From assembly GCA_027067235.1 (NCBI GenBank), contig JALXFQ010000381.1:1-13040 (forward strand): 13,040 bases of DNA, in the 5' to 3' direction. Of this stretch, positions 1 to 6,063 are shown in pieces. The position numbers and the translations under genes were made by a program. The DNA comes from Gammaproteobacteria bacterium (lineage in GTDB: Bacteria; Pseudomonadota; Gammaproteobacteria; QOAV01). Numbering within the stretch: the stretch's first letter is position 1; each line of letters opens with the position of its first letter. The notes beneath the pieces were generated by a model. The model was given only the letters and a program-made list of their open reading frames with translations. It had not been told where the DNA came from and made no database searches.

Positions 1-208
1 TGTAGGTGTTGATTGCAGACAGGCCCTGGGCAACTGCGCCGGAACGATCCATGGCGGCCTTGTCAACCAGCTTGATCTTCAGGTCCGTGCCTTCCGCCCA
101 GCGCATGATTTCGAATGCAGCGCCGCAGCAGGCCATACCACCGCCGATCAGAAGTATATCCACTTCCTCTTCGACGATCTCGGGATTACCAAATCCATAT
201 TCAGACAT
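1..208 (-). CDS. aprA: Adenylylsulfate reductase alpha subunit, N-terminal part (runs off window)
   Basis: Flavoprotein subunit of dissimilatory APS reductase. In sulfur oxidisers it forms APS from sulfite and AMP in the cytoplasm; in sulfate reducers it runs the other way. Only the first 69 codons are present. They begin MSEYGFGNPEIVEEEVDILL and contain the dinucleotide-binding turn IGGGMACCGAAFE (residues 21-33) followed by KLVDKAAMDRSGAVAQGLSAINTY-type sequence, typical of AprA FAD binding. The start is the ATG at 208, with a purine-rich GAGATAGAGG ribosome-binding stretch upstream. It lies 41 bases after the aprB stop on the same strand, the usual aprB-aprA order, so the two are surely co-transcribed. 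The rest of the gene, and whether aprM or qmo genes follow, is outside the window. Confidence 0.95.
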   Translation of the reverse strand, partial: MSEYGFGNPEIVEEEVDILLIGGGMACCGAAFEIMRWAEGTDLKIKLVDKAAMDRSGAVAQGLSAINTY

Positions 209-249
209 TTGTAAAACCTCTATCTCTTAAATAATTCGTACAACCAACC

Positions 250-717
250 TTACAGGTTGATCAGCTCGCTGCGATCACCCGCACGGAAACCGTTTTCATT
301 GCAGAAAAAGCCAGGCTCTTCAATCTTGGCCATGTCAGCTTCCGGCTTGCCGGCGTAAGGATCAATAGAACCTTCCGGCGTGGTGCGAATCGGGAACTTG
401 AAACGTTTCAGGGTGCCGTTGCGGAACTTGATGGTCCACATGATGGAATCGGAACCACGCAGCGGCTGTACGGAACCGCCCAGAGGCACGATGTCAGCGT
501 AGTGACGCGCTTCGATAGCGTTTTGCGGGCAGATCTTGACACAGGAATAGCACTCCCAGCACTGCTCGGGCTCCTGGTTGTATGATTTCATGGCATGGCC
601 GGTCTCGGAACCGTCCTTGTCCAGTTTCATCAGGTCGTGCGGGCATATGTACATGCACGCCGTTTTGTCCTGACCCTTACAGCCGTCGCACTTTTCGGTA
701 CGTACAAAAGTAGGCAT
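250..717 (-). CDS. aprB: Adenylylsulfate reductase beta subunit (iron-sulfur)
   Basis: Electron-transfer subunit of APS reductase, carrying two [4Fe-4S] clusters that pass electrons to or from the FAD in AprA. The 155-residue protein starts MPTFVRTEKCDGCKG. Cysteines 10, 13, 21 and 25 form the first cluster motif, with the extra residues between the second and third cysteines typical of AprB. Cysteines 53, 56, 59 and 63 (CWECYSCVKICP) form the second. The C-terminal tail, which in the family wraps around AprA, is present, so the length is normal. I chose the ATG at 717 rather than the upstream in-frame start at 759: it is preceded by a strong AGGAGAG site, and the extra 14 residues do not fit the family. 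It is the first gene of the aprBA unit; no aprM-like membrane gene lies directly upstream. Confidence 0.95.
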   Translation of the reverse strand: MPTFVRTEKCDGCKGQDKTACMYICPHDLMKLDKDGSETGHAMKSYNQEPEQCWECYSCVKICPQNAIEARHYADIVPLGGSVQPLRGSDSIMWTIKFRNGTLKRFKFPIRTTPEGSIDPYAGKPEADMAKIEEPGFFCNENGFRAGDRSELINL

Positions 718-1095
718 TGTCAACTCTCCTGGGTTATTTGAATTTTTACATTCCGGCAACAGCGCCCCGGCGCGGAATCCTGACCAGCATCCGGAAACAG
801 GGCGGAATTCGCCGAAAATCAGCGTCGAGAATGTAATCGCATTGGAAAGGCAAAACTAATCAGTATTATCACGAAGCCCATAAGGGACTTTTATTTTTGC
901 CCACAGCGGGCCTGATCCGGCGCCTGCCCGGCATGCCCACCTTCCCGACGGGAAGGACTTTCTAACACAATCGAGGGGTATGCGGTATCTCGCTAATGGG
1001 GAGTGTGCGCTCTGAGATCCGGCTGCGGGGGAACCGGGGGAAGGCCGGGTGGCAAGTCGCCAGCCTGTGTTACAGGAAACGCGCAGTTAAGCGCT
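718..1095. other. Non-coding gap upstream of aprB
   Basis: This 378-base gap separates the end of the DUF4124 gene (minus) from aprB (minus) and should hold the aprBA promoter and leader. I see no convincing gene and no clear sigma-70 promoter on the minus strand. Inverted repeats visible are CCTTCCC-GAC-GGGAAGG (940-956), CCTGT-GTT-ACAGG (1067-1079) and a plus-strand hairpin with a T-rich tail (874-898). None of the minus-strand hairpins has a following T-run, so no clear terminator for the DUF4124 gene is visible. Confidence 0.6.
874..898 (+). terminator. Possible plus-strand intrinsic terminator with no obvious gene
   Basis: On the plus strand AAGCCC, loop ATAA, then GGG-A-CTT can pair with one bulged A, and it is followed directly by TTATTTTT. 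This looks like a weak Rho-independent terminator. No plus-strand gene lies upstream within the window, so it may be chance, or it may end a short antisense or leader-derived RNA in the aprB upstream region. Confidence 0.25.
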
Positions 1096-1719
1096 TTATT
1101 TTGCGGCTTCTTTCGCCGCAATCTGTTTTTTGGCTTCACGAAACCGCCGCAGCAACTCGTTATAGGTAGCTACCACGCGTTCTTTTTCGGCAGTCTTTTC
1201 CTGGTTGTCCTGCTCAAAACTGGCGATGCGCTGTTTCAGTTTTTTTACTTCGGCCTCGGCTTTCTCACCGGACAGCAACTGATATTCTTCCAGATTCTCG
1301 CGCAGACGCTTGAGCAGATCGTGATTGACCTGAATCATGGCATTGAGGTTTTCCAGCCGGGTGTCGCGGGCGAAGACGATGAATTCCTCCCTGTCATATA
1401 CACTGAGCATGCGTTGCCATTCGGCTTCTTCCCGGGCCTTGCGTTCCTGCTCCTTGCGCAACTCGGCCTGCCTGGCTTTGCGCGCGCGCAATTCAGCCGC
1501 GCTCGGCGGCACTTCTTTTTCGTCCACCACCACGCCGTGGGCGTTCAGCGCGGTCCATTTCGAGTCCTCGCATTCCTGCGCGGCCATATCGCCATAATGC
1601 CATTTGCCGTCGCTATCCTGGCATTTGGTGATGCGGGATCCAGCAGCCAGATATTGCGGAATCAGCAGACCCGCCAGCAAAACCACGGCCGGCGCCGTCA
1701 TGGTCAGGGATTTTTTCAT
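1096..1719 (-). CDS. Secreted DUF4124-type protein with long coiled coil
   Basis: Function unknown. The protein (207 residues from the ATG at 1719) starts with a signal peptide (KK, hydrophobic core around residues 8-25, AAG near the likely cleavage site). A short DUF4124-like module follows (ITKCQDSDGKWHYGD, residues 30-44, with a second Cys at 50), a motif common in small periplasmic proteins of Proteobacteria. From about residue 74 to the end the sequence is a highly charged helix (RARKARQAELRKEQERK and later heptad-like segments), predicted as coiled coil. The ATG has a poorly placed ribosome site: GGAG is 14 bases away. An in-frame GTG at 1725 sits 8 bases after the same GGAG and may be the true start, adding only two residues before the lysines. 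It lies about 60 bases downstream of lgt on the same strand and may be co-transcribed with it. Confidence 0.75.
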   Translation of the reverse strand: MKKSLTMTAPAVVLLAGLLIPQYLAAGSRITKCQDSDGKWHYGDMAAQECEDSKWTALNAHGVVVDEKEVPPSAAELRARKARQAELRKEQERKAREEAEWQRMLSVYDREEFIVFARDTRLENLNAMIQVNHDLLKRLRENLEEYQLLSGEKAEAEVKKLKQRIASFEQDNQEKTAEKERVVATYNELLRRFREAKKQIAAKEAAK

Positions 1720-1783
1720 TGACACAGCATGTTCTCCAGGAACGTGATCTACATTCCATAAAGTAGACCAGCCCCCCCGAGAG

Positions 1784-2572
1784 TCAAGCATGCCGGCTGT
1801 TGCGGCCTGCCCACCAGAACAGAAACAGCCCCGCCAGCACCATGGGAATACTCAGCAGATGCCCTTTGGTCAGCCAGCCAAACGCCACGAAACCGATTTG
1901 CCGGTCCGGCTCGCGGAAAAACTCCACCACGATACGGAACAGGCCATATAAAACCAGAAACAGCGCAGACACCCTGCCGGTGGCGCGTGGTGTGGCGGAA
2001 TACAGCCACAGAATCGCAAACAGAACCAGACCTTCCAGCGTTGCTTCATATAACTGGGACGGGTGGCGGGGAATACTGTCCAGGCGCGGAAAAACCACGC
2101 CCCAGGGCACATCGGTTGGCCTGCCCCACAGTTCCTGGTTGACGAAATTGGCCAGGCGTCCGACAAAAAAACCCGGCGGCGTCAGTGGCGCGACAAAATC
2201 CATGGTGCGAAAAAAACCCGAACCCCGCTGACGCCCATACCACCACATGGCCAGCAACACGCCTATCAGGCCGCCGTGAAACGACATACCGCCATCCCAC
2301 ACATGCAGAATATTGGCCGGGTTGCGCAGATAAAAATCCAGATTATAGAAAAGCACATAGCCGATACGCCCGCCCAGCACCACGCCCAGGGCACCATAAA
2401 ACAGCAAATCACCGATATCCTCCGGGGTAAACGGCGAATCCGGCCGTCTGGCGCGCAAAGTGCCCAGCCACCAGAACAAAATAAACGCCACCAGATAGGC
2501 GATACCGTACCAGTGCACGGAAAGAGGGCCGATATGGATAGCGACGGGGTCGATATTCGGGTGCATAATCAT
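1784..2572 (-). CDS. lgt: Prolipoprotein diacylglyceryl transferase
   Basis: Inner-membrane enzyme that moves diacylglycerol from phosphatidylglycerol to the lipobox cysteine of prolipoproteins, the first step of lipoprotein maturation. The 262-residue, multi-spanning protein has the usual length. Family landmarks are all present: the start MIMHPNIDPVAIHIGPLSVHWYG, GGRIGYVLFYN (residues 68-77), WDGGMSFHGGLIG (92-104, with the conserved His99), VGRLANFVNQELWGR (137-151, the Lgt signature with the essential Arg139) and FFREPD near the C-terminus carrying the second conserved Arg. The start could be the ATG at 2572 or the ATG two codons later; no good Shine-Dalgarno is visible for either. It is divergent from the DUF255 gene, with only 58 bases between the two starts. 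Confidence 0.97.
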   Translation of the reverse strand: MIMHPNIDPVAIHIGPLSVHWYGIAYLVAFILFWWLGTLRARRPDSPFTPEDIGDLLFYGALGVVLGGRIGYVLFYNLDFYLRNPANILHVWDGGMSFHGGLIGVLLAMWWYGRQRGSGFFRTMDFVAPLTPPGFFVGRLANFVNQELWGRPTDVPWGVVFPRLDSIPRHPSQLYEATLEGLVLFAILWLYSATPRATGRVSALFLVLYGLFRIVVEFFREPDRQIGFVAFGWLTKGHLLSIPMVLAGLFLFWWAGRNSRHA

Positions 2573-2630
2573 GGCGCCGGATTATGCAGCAAGCTCCAGC
2601 CTGCCGCCAGCCACAACGGGGAAACCAGCC

Positions 2631-4676
2631 ATGCACAGCAATCGCCTGATCGACGAAACCAGCCCATACCTGCAGCAACACGCGCACAATCCGGTGGACT
2701 GGTACCCATGGGGTGACGAGGCGCTGCAGAAAGCCCGTGACGAGGACAAGCCCATCCTGCTCTCCATCGGCTATTCCGCCTGCCACTGGTGTCATGTCAT
2801 GGAGCACGAATCGTTCGAGGATGAATCGGTGGCGGCGATCATGAACCGGCTTTATGTCTGTATCAAGGTGGACCGCGAAGAGCGCCCCGATCTGGATAAA
2901 ATCTACCAGCTTGCCCATCAGATGCTCACCCGGCGCCCCGGCGGCTGGCCGCTCAACGTCTTCCTTGCCCCCGACACTCATGTGCCGTTTTTTGCCGGAA
3001 CCTATTTTCCCAGAGAGCCACGGCACGGATTGCCCGCCTTTCCTGACCTGCTGCGCCGGGTGGCGGACTGGTTCCACGAAAACCGCGACCAGCTCAAGGA
3101 ACAGGAGGCCGCCATCCGCGCGCGTTTTGAAAGCATAGAGCCGGGTGGCGATACTGAAGAAATCAGCCCGGACGTGCTGGATCTGGCGCTGAACCAGCTT
3201 GCGCAGCAATACGACCCGGTTTACGCCGGATTCGGCGACGCGCCCAAATTCCCGCACCCCACCAATCTGGAATTCCTGCTGCATTACGCCGCCAACCACC
3301 CGCGCAACGCCTCCGCCCCCGACATGCTGCGCCACACCCTGCGCGCCATGGCCTCTGGCGGCATCTACGACCAGCTGGGCGGCGGCTTCTGCCGTTATTC
3401 CACCGACGAACTGTGGATGATTCCGCACTTTGAAAAAATGCTCTATGACAACGCCCAGCTTTTGCCGATCTACGTTGACGCCTGGCGCATGTTCGAAGAC
3501 GACGACTTTCGCCGCATTGCCGGGCAAACCGGCGACTGGGTCCTGCGCGAAATGCAATCGCCGGACGGCGGCTATTACTCCACGCTGGACGCCGACTCCG
3601 AAGGCGAAGAAGGCAAATTTTACGTTTTCAGCACCGATGAACTCCGGCAACTGCTCAGCGATGACGAATGGGCGGTCGTGCGCTGCCGCTACCAGATCAG
3701 GGGCAAGCCCAATTTTGAAGGCAGGGCCTGGCATCTGCATGTTTTCAAAACCGACGAAGAAGTGGCGAAAAAAACCGGTTTTTCCGAACAGCGCGTACGC
3801 CAGCTGATCGCCACGGCTCACCAGAAACTGTTTGCGCACCGCGAACAGCGCATCCGCCCCGGCCGTGACGAAAAAATACTTACCAGCTGGAACGGCATGA
3901 TGATAAAGGCCATGGCGCACACAGGCCGGTTGCTGGATCGGCAGGACTTTATCGACTCCGCCGAGCGCGCCCTGGCCTTCATTCAAACCACCCTGCTCAG
4001 CAACGGACGATTACTCGCCACGCACAAAGACGGCAAAACCCATCTCAACGCCTATCTGGATGATTATGTACTGCTCATCGACGCCGCGCTCGAGCTATTG
4101 CAAACCCGCTGGCGCACCAGCCACCTGAACCTGGCCACAACATTGGCGGACAAGCTGCTGGCGCACTTCGAGGACAGGGAAAACGGCGGTTTCTATTTTA
4201 CCTCGGACGACCACGAAGCCCTGCTGCATCGTCATAAACCCACCGCCGACGACGCCACTCCATCCGGCAACGGCATCGCCGCCCGGGTATTGCTGAAACT
4301 CGGTCACCTGCTGGGCGAAAGCCGTTACCTCGACGCCGCCGAACGTACGCTGAAATGGCTCAACGCCAGTCTCTCCGGCTACCCGTCGGCGCACGGCTCC
4401 GGACTCATCGCCGTGGAAGAATATCTGTCCCCCGGCGAAACCATCATCCTGCGCGGCAAACCGGCGCAACTGGCCGAATGGTCAGCGCAGGCCGGCCTGC
4501 CCTTTCACCCGCAGAAACAGGTTTTTGCCATAGCCGATAACGAAACCGTGCTGCCCGGCGCCTTGGCCAGGCGCGCGGCTGGCGACGGCCCTGTGGCCTA
4601 CATCTGCGCCGGCCACCAGTGCAGCCTTCCCGTGCGGAATCTTGCTGATCTGAAAAAAACTGCGTCTGATATTTGA
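2631..4676 (+). CDS. Thioredoxin-like DUF255 / six-hairpin protein (YyaL/SPATA20 family)
   Basis: Large cytosolic protein of a widespread but poorly understood family (B. subtilis YyaL, human SPATA20). At 681 residues it is full length. The N-terminal thioredoxin-like domain (about residues 1-165) starts with NRLIDETSPYLQQHAHNPVDW-type sequence and has the signature CHWCH at residues 51-55 followed by VMEHESFED. The remainder resembles the alpha/alpha six-hairpin fold of sugar epimerases and glycosidases, with hallmark stretches YYSTLDADSEGEEGKFYVF, ILTSWNGMMIKA and DDATPSGNGIAARVLLKLG. The C-terminus carries two more cysteines (YICAGHQCSLPV). I chose the ATG at 2631 because it matches the family start and follows GGGGA at suitable spacing; an in-frame ATG at 2571 overlaps the lgt start and adds unrelated residues. 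The substrate is not known. A redox or sugar-related role is only suggested by the folds. Confidence 0.93.
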   Translation: MHSNRLIDETSPYLQQHAHNPVDWYPWGDEALQKARDEDKPILLSIGYSACHWCHVMEHESFEDESVAAIMNRLYVCIKVDREERPDLDKIYQLAHQMLTRRPGGWPLNVFLAPDTHVPFFAGTYFPREPRHGLPAFPDLLRRVADWFHENRDQLKEQEAAIRARFESIEPGGDTEEISPDVLDLALNQLAQQYDPVYAGFGDAPKFPHPTNLEFLLHYAANHPRNASAPDMLRHTLRAMASGGIYDQLGGGFCRYSTDELWMIPHFEKMLYDNAQLLPIYVDAWRMFEDDDFRRIAGQTGDWVLREMQSPDGGYYSTLDADSEGEEGKFYVFSTDELRQLLSDDEWAVVRCRYQIRGKPNFEGRAWHLHVFKTDEEVAKKTGFSEQRVRQLIATAHQKLFAHREQRIRPGRDEKILTSWNGMMIKAMAHTGRLLDRQDFIDSAERALAFIQTTLLSNGRLLATHKDGKTHLNAYLDDYVLLIDAALELLQTRWRTSHLNLATTLADKLLAHFEDRENGGFYFTSDDHEALLHRHKPTADDATPSGNGIAARVLLKLGHLLGESRYLDAAERTLKWLNASLSGYPSAHGSGLIAVEEYLSPGETIILRGKPAQLAEWSAQAGLPFHPQKQVFAIADNETVLPGALARRAAGDGPVAYICAGHQCSLPVRNLADLKKTASDI

Positions 4677-4701
4677 CATTAGTATATTAGAGTATTATTA
4701 T
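4673..4701 (+). promoter_or_regulatory. Near-consensus sigma-70 promoter for the globule-like protein gene
   Basis: TTGACA at 4673-4678, exactly 17 bases, then TATTAT at 4696-4701: a perfect -35 box and a one-mismatch -10 box at ideal spacing. The -35 box includes the TGA stop of the DUF255 gene. The surrounding 80 bases are AT-rich, in contrast to the GC-rich neighbourhood. Transcription would start near 4708, leaving a leader of about 50 bases before the ATG at 4759. This is the best promoter in the window and suggests high expression. Confidence 0.8.
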
Positions 4702-4758
4702 TTTCCTATTGATACGGTATTTTTTGCTCAACTGATTCATTCCTGGAGACGATACATC

Positions 4759-5211
4759 ATGAAAAAACTGCTTATTGCTTTATCACTGGCCATGGCAACC
4801 GCAGCGGCCAGTTACAACGCCAACGCCAGCTTTTTTGATTTCGGCGACGACGACAGCTGCGAGTGGAAGATGGGCCCCAATGGCCCGTGGTGCGACCCCG
4901 ACAGCAACGACTGGCCGGAGTGGACGCCCATGTACTGGATGGAAGAAATGGCCGACGAGTTCGATGATGACGACGATTATGGCCCGTACGGCTACAACGA
5001 TGACGACAACGACTGGCCGGAATGGACGCCCATGTACTGGATGGAAGAAATGATGGACGAATGGGATGACGACGATGACGATTATTATCGCCGTCCCTAC
5101 TACGGCCCGCGTCCGTATTATGGCCCCGCGCCTTATGCTCCTGCTCCCTACTACGGCAACGCGCCCCGGGATTATGCGGCTCCGCCCGCCGCTCCCGCTG
5201 CTGAAGGTTGA
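4759..5211 (+). CDS. Secreted acidic, Trp/Tyr-rich repeat protein, sulfur-globule-protein-like
   Basis: A 150-residue protein with a clear Sec signal peptide (MKKLLIALSLAMATAAASYNANA, likely cut after residue 23). The mature part is strongly biased: about 35 of 127 residues are Asp or Glu, with 9 Trp, 15 Tyr and a Pro/Ala/Tyr-rich tail (PYYGPRPYYGPAPYAPAPYY). A module NDWPEWTPMYWMEEM occurs twice (residues 50-64 and 84-98), each followed by an Asp-rich run. Two Cys (34, 45) lie before the first module. From memory, not from a search, the DWPEWTPMYWMEEM module and the Tyr/Pro/Ala tail resemble sulfur globule family proteins, small exported coat proteins around stored sulfur in sulfur oxidisers. 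The aprBA genes nearby agree with this. It has GGAG 10 bases before the ATG and its own strong promoter. An alternative is an unrelated acidic metal-binding surface protein. Confidence 0.75.
   Translation: MKKLLIALSLAMATAAASYNANASFFDFGDDDSCEWKMGPNGPWCDPDSNDWPEWTPMYWMEEMADEFDDDDDYGPYGYNDDDNDWPEWTPMYWMEEMMDEWDDDDDDYYRRPYYGPRPYYGPAPYAPAPYYGNAPRDYAAPPAAPAAEG
4906..5052 (+). repeat. Internal 45-bp direct duplication, 102-bp period
   Basis: The 45 bases at 4906-4950 recur at 5008-5052 with a single difference (a synonymous G/A in a Glu codon). The period is 102 bases, or 34 codons, so reading frame and module are kept. The spacer between copies encodes an Asp-rich, Tyr/Gly-containing linker. Near identity at the DNA level points to a recent duplication or to gene conversion. 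Confidence 0.95.
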
Positions 5212-5255
5212 GGCTGGAATAGCGGCCAACTCCCCCGCCGCGCAGCACGGTCGGC

Positions 5256-5283
5256 GTTTTGCCGGCCTTGCTGCCGGCAAAAC
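5256..5283. other. Perfect 11-bp inverted repeat between convergent genes
   Basis: GTTTTGCCGGC (5256-5266), loop CTTGCT, then GCCGGCAAAAC (5273-5283). It lies 45 bases after the globule-like gene stop and 5 bases before the end of the convergent oxygenase gene, so it could end or protect transcripts from both sides. The T-run is in the left arm and the A-run in the right arm, the opposite of a classic intrinsic terminator, so termination by this element alone is uncertain. Confidence 0.6.
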
Positions 5284-5287
5284 CGCT

Positions 5288-5836
5288 TCAGCTTGACGCG
5301 GCGGGGCCGAAATTCATAGCCAGAGACAATCTGGGCCGCTCACTGAGATTTTCCGTCACGGCATGGGCGCGGGCGGGATCAAAAAACACAAACAAGCCCG
5401 CCTCCGGCTGGATGATTGCATCTCTTGCGCCCACGTCCAGCAGCAGATTACCGGAGTTTTCCGGCACATCCAGGTAGTAAACGCAGGACAGCAGTTCGTC
5501 GTCTTCGTCATGATTGTGGCGCGTGGTGACATGCCCGGGCTGCATCAGATTGAACCAGAACCCGTATTTGAGCGACCCGCGCGGCCGGCCCAACAACTCC
5601 GCCGCCACCTTGAGCGCGCAGTCGAACAGGAACGCCAGAGCGGGTATGCGGCCGGCGTCGATGTAGATATTCTCGAAACGGCCATGAAAAAAATGACTCT
5701 GGCGGTCCGGCTGATCTTTTGCTGCCTCGAAACCCGCCAGTATCGCCTCGTTCAGCGGCCGCCAGGGCGACAGTCGCGCCAGCGTACAAGCCGGCAGTTT
5801 TTGCAGTGCTATTTCGGGTCTTTCCAGTTCCACCAT
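5288..5836 (-). CDS. Putative Fe(II)/2-oxoglutarate-dependent oxygenase-like protein
   Basis: A 182-residue protein whose C-terminal half looks like the double-stranded beta-helix of Fe(II)/2OG oxygenases. RHNHDEDDELLSCVYYLDVP (residues 106-125) offers the first metal ligands (His107 or His109 and a following acid). PENSGNLLL follows, and GLFVFFDPARAHAV (147-160) would give the distal His158. Arg169 in RPRLSLAMNFGP fits the 2-oxoglutarate-binding Arg. The pattern HxH...YYL..PxxSG...H...R is known from a small uncharacterised oxygenase family (TIGR02466-like); the substrate is unknown. The exact ligand assignment is inference. The ATG at 5836 follows GGAG with 8-base spacing and overlaps the upstream HhH gene by 28 bases, so it is the last gene of the operon. 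Confidence 0.8.
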   Translation of the reverse strand: MVELERPEIALQKLPACTLARLSPWRPLNEAILAGFEAAKDQPDRQSHFFHGRFENIYIDAGRIPALAFLFDCALKVAAELLGRPRGSLKYGFWFNLMQPGHVTTRHNHDEDDELLSCVYYLDVPENSGNLLLDVGARDAIIQPEAGLFVFFDPARAHAVTENLSERPRLSLAMNFGPAASS

Positions 5837-6063
5837 TTCAGTTTCTCCGGATCGGGGTCAGCCTCGCTGGCGAAATAGACCGCGCAGCGAAACACATACA
5901 GCACGCAGCGATCAATCTGCGCGCCGCGCCGGTCACACAGATCCAGGTAAAGCTGTTCCGCATCGGCGCCCTCGAGATCGGCGACCGTACGATACCCCAG
6001 TTGCTCGAAATCGGCGGCGATACTGGGGCCGACGCCAGGAATGACTTCAAGCGGACTTCTCAC
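5809..6063 (-). CDS. Cdd1-type helix-hairpin-helix protein
   Basis: Small protein of about 84 residues with one helix-hairpin-helix motif at its N-terminus (VIPGVGPSIAADFEQLGYRT), usually a non-specific DNA-binding element. It is followed by LYLDLCDRRGAQIDRCVLYV, FRCAVYFAS and the ending EKLKWWNWKD, the hallmark of the 'pathogenicity locus' Cdd1 family. The molecular function of that family is not established. I prefer the GTG at 6063, where similarity begins, giving a 17-base overlap with the upstream acyltransferase gene; a GTG at 6093 is also in frame and would add 10 residues. No strong ribosome site marks either, which suggests translational coupling. Cysteines in DLCD, DRCV and FRCA are typical of the family. 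Confidence 0.83.
   Translation of the reverse strand: MRSPLEVIPGVGPSIAADFEQLGYRTVADLEGADAEQLYLDLCDRRGAQIDRCVLYVFRCAVYFASEADPDPEKLKWWNWKDPK

Noticed and set aside
940..956. CCTTCCC-GAC-GGGAAGG hairpin as terminator of the DUF4124 gene
   Set aside because: It is 140 bases past the stop and has no T-run on the minus strand; it is kept only as an inverted repeat within the gap.
1003..1722. 239-codon open frame on the plus strand
   Set aside because: It is antisense to the DUF4124/coiled-coil gene; its Phe/Leu-rich runs are simply the complement of Lys/Glu-rich coiled coil.
2571..2630. In-frame ATG at 2571 as the start of the DUF255 gene
   Set aside because: The extra 20 residues have no family match, and this ATG overlaps the lgt start; the ATG at 2631 has a better ribosome site.
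2409..3986. Long open frame (525 codons) on the minus strand, antisense to the DUF255 gene
   Set aside because: It overlaps two well-supported genes (lgt and DUF255), has no recognisable domain, and is explained by GC-rich codon bias in the real gene.
4772..5280. Minus-strand open frames of about 160 codons over the globule-like gene
   Set aside because: Their Val/Ile/His/Arg low-complexity sequence mirrors the Asp/Trp/Tyr repeats of the plus-strand gene, which has a signal peptide, ribosome site and promoter.
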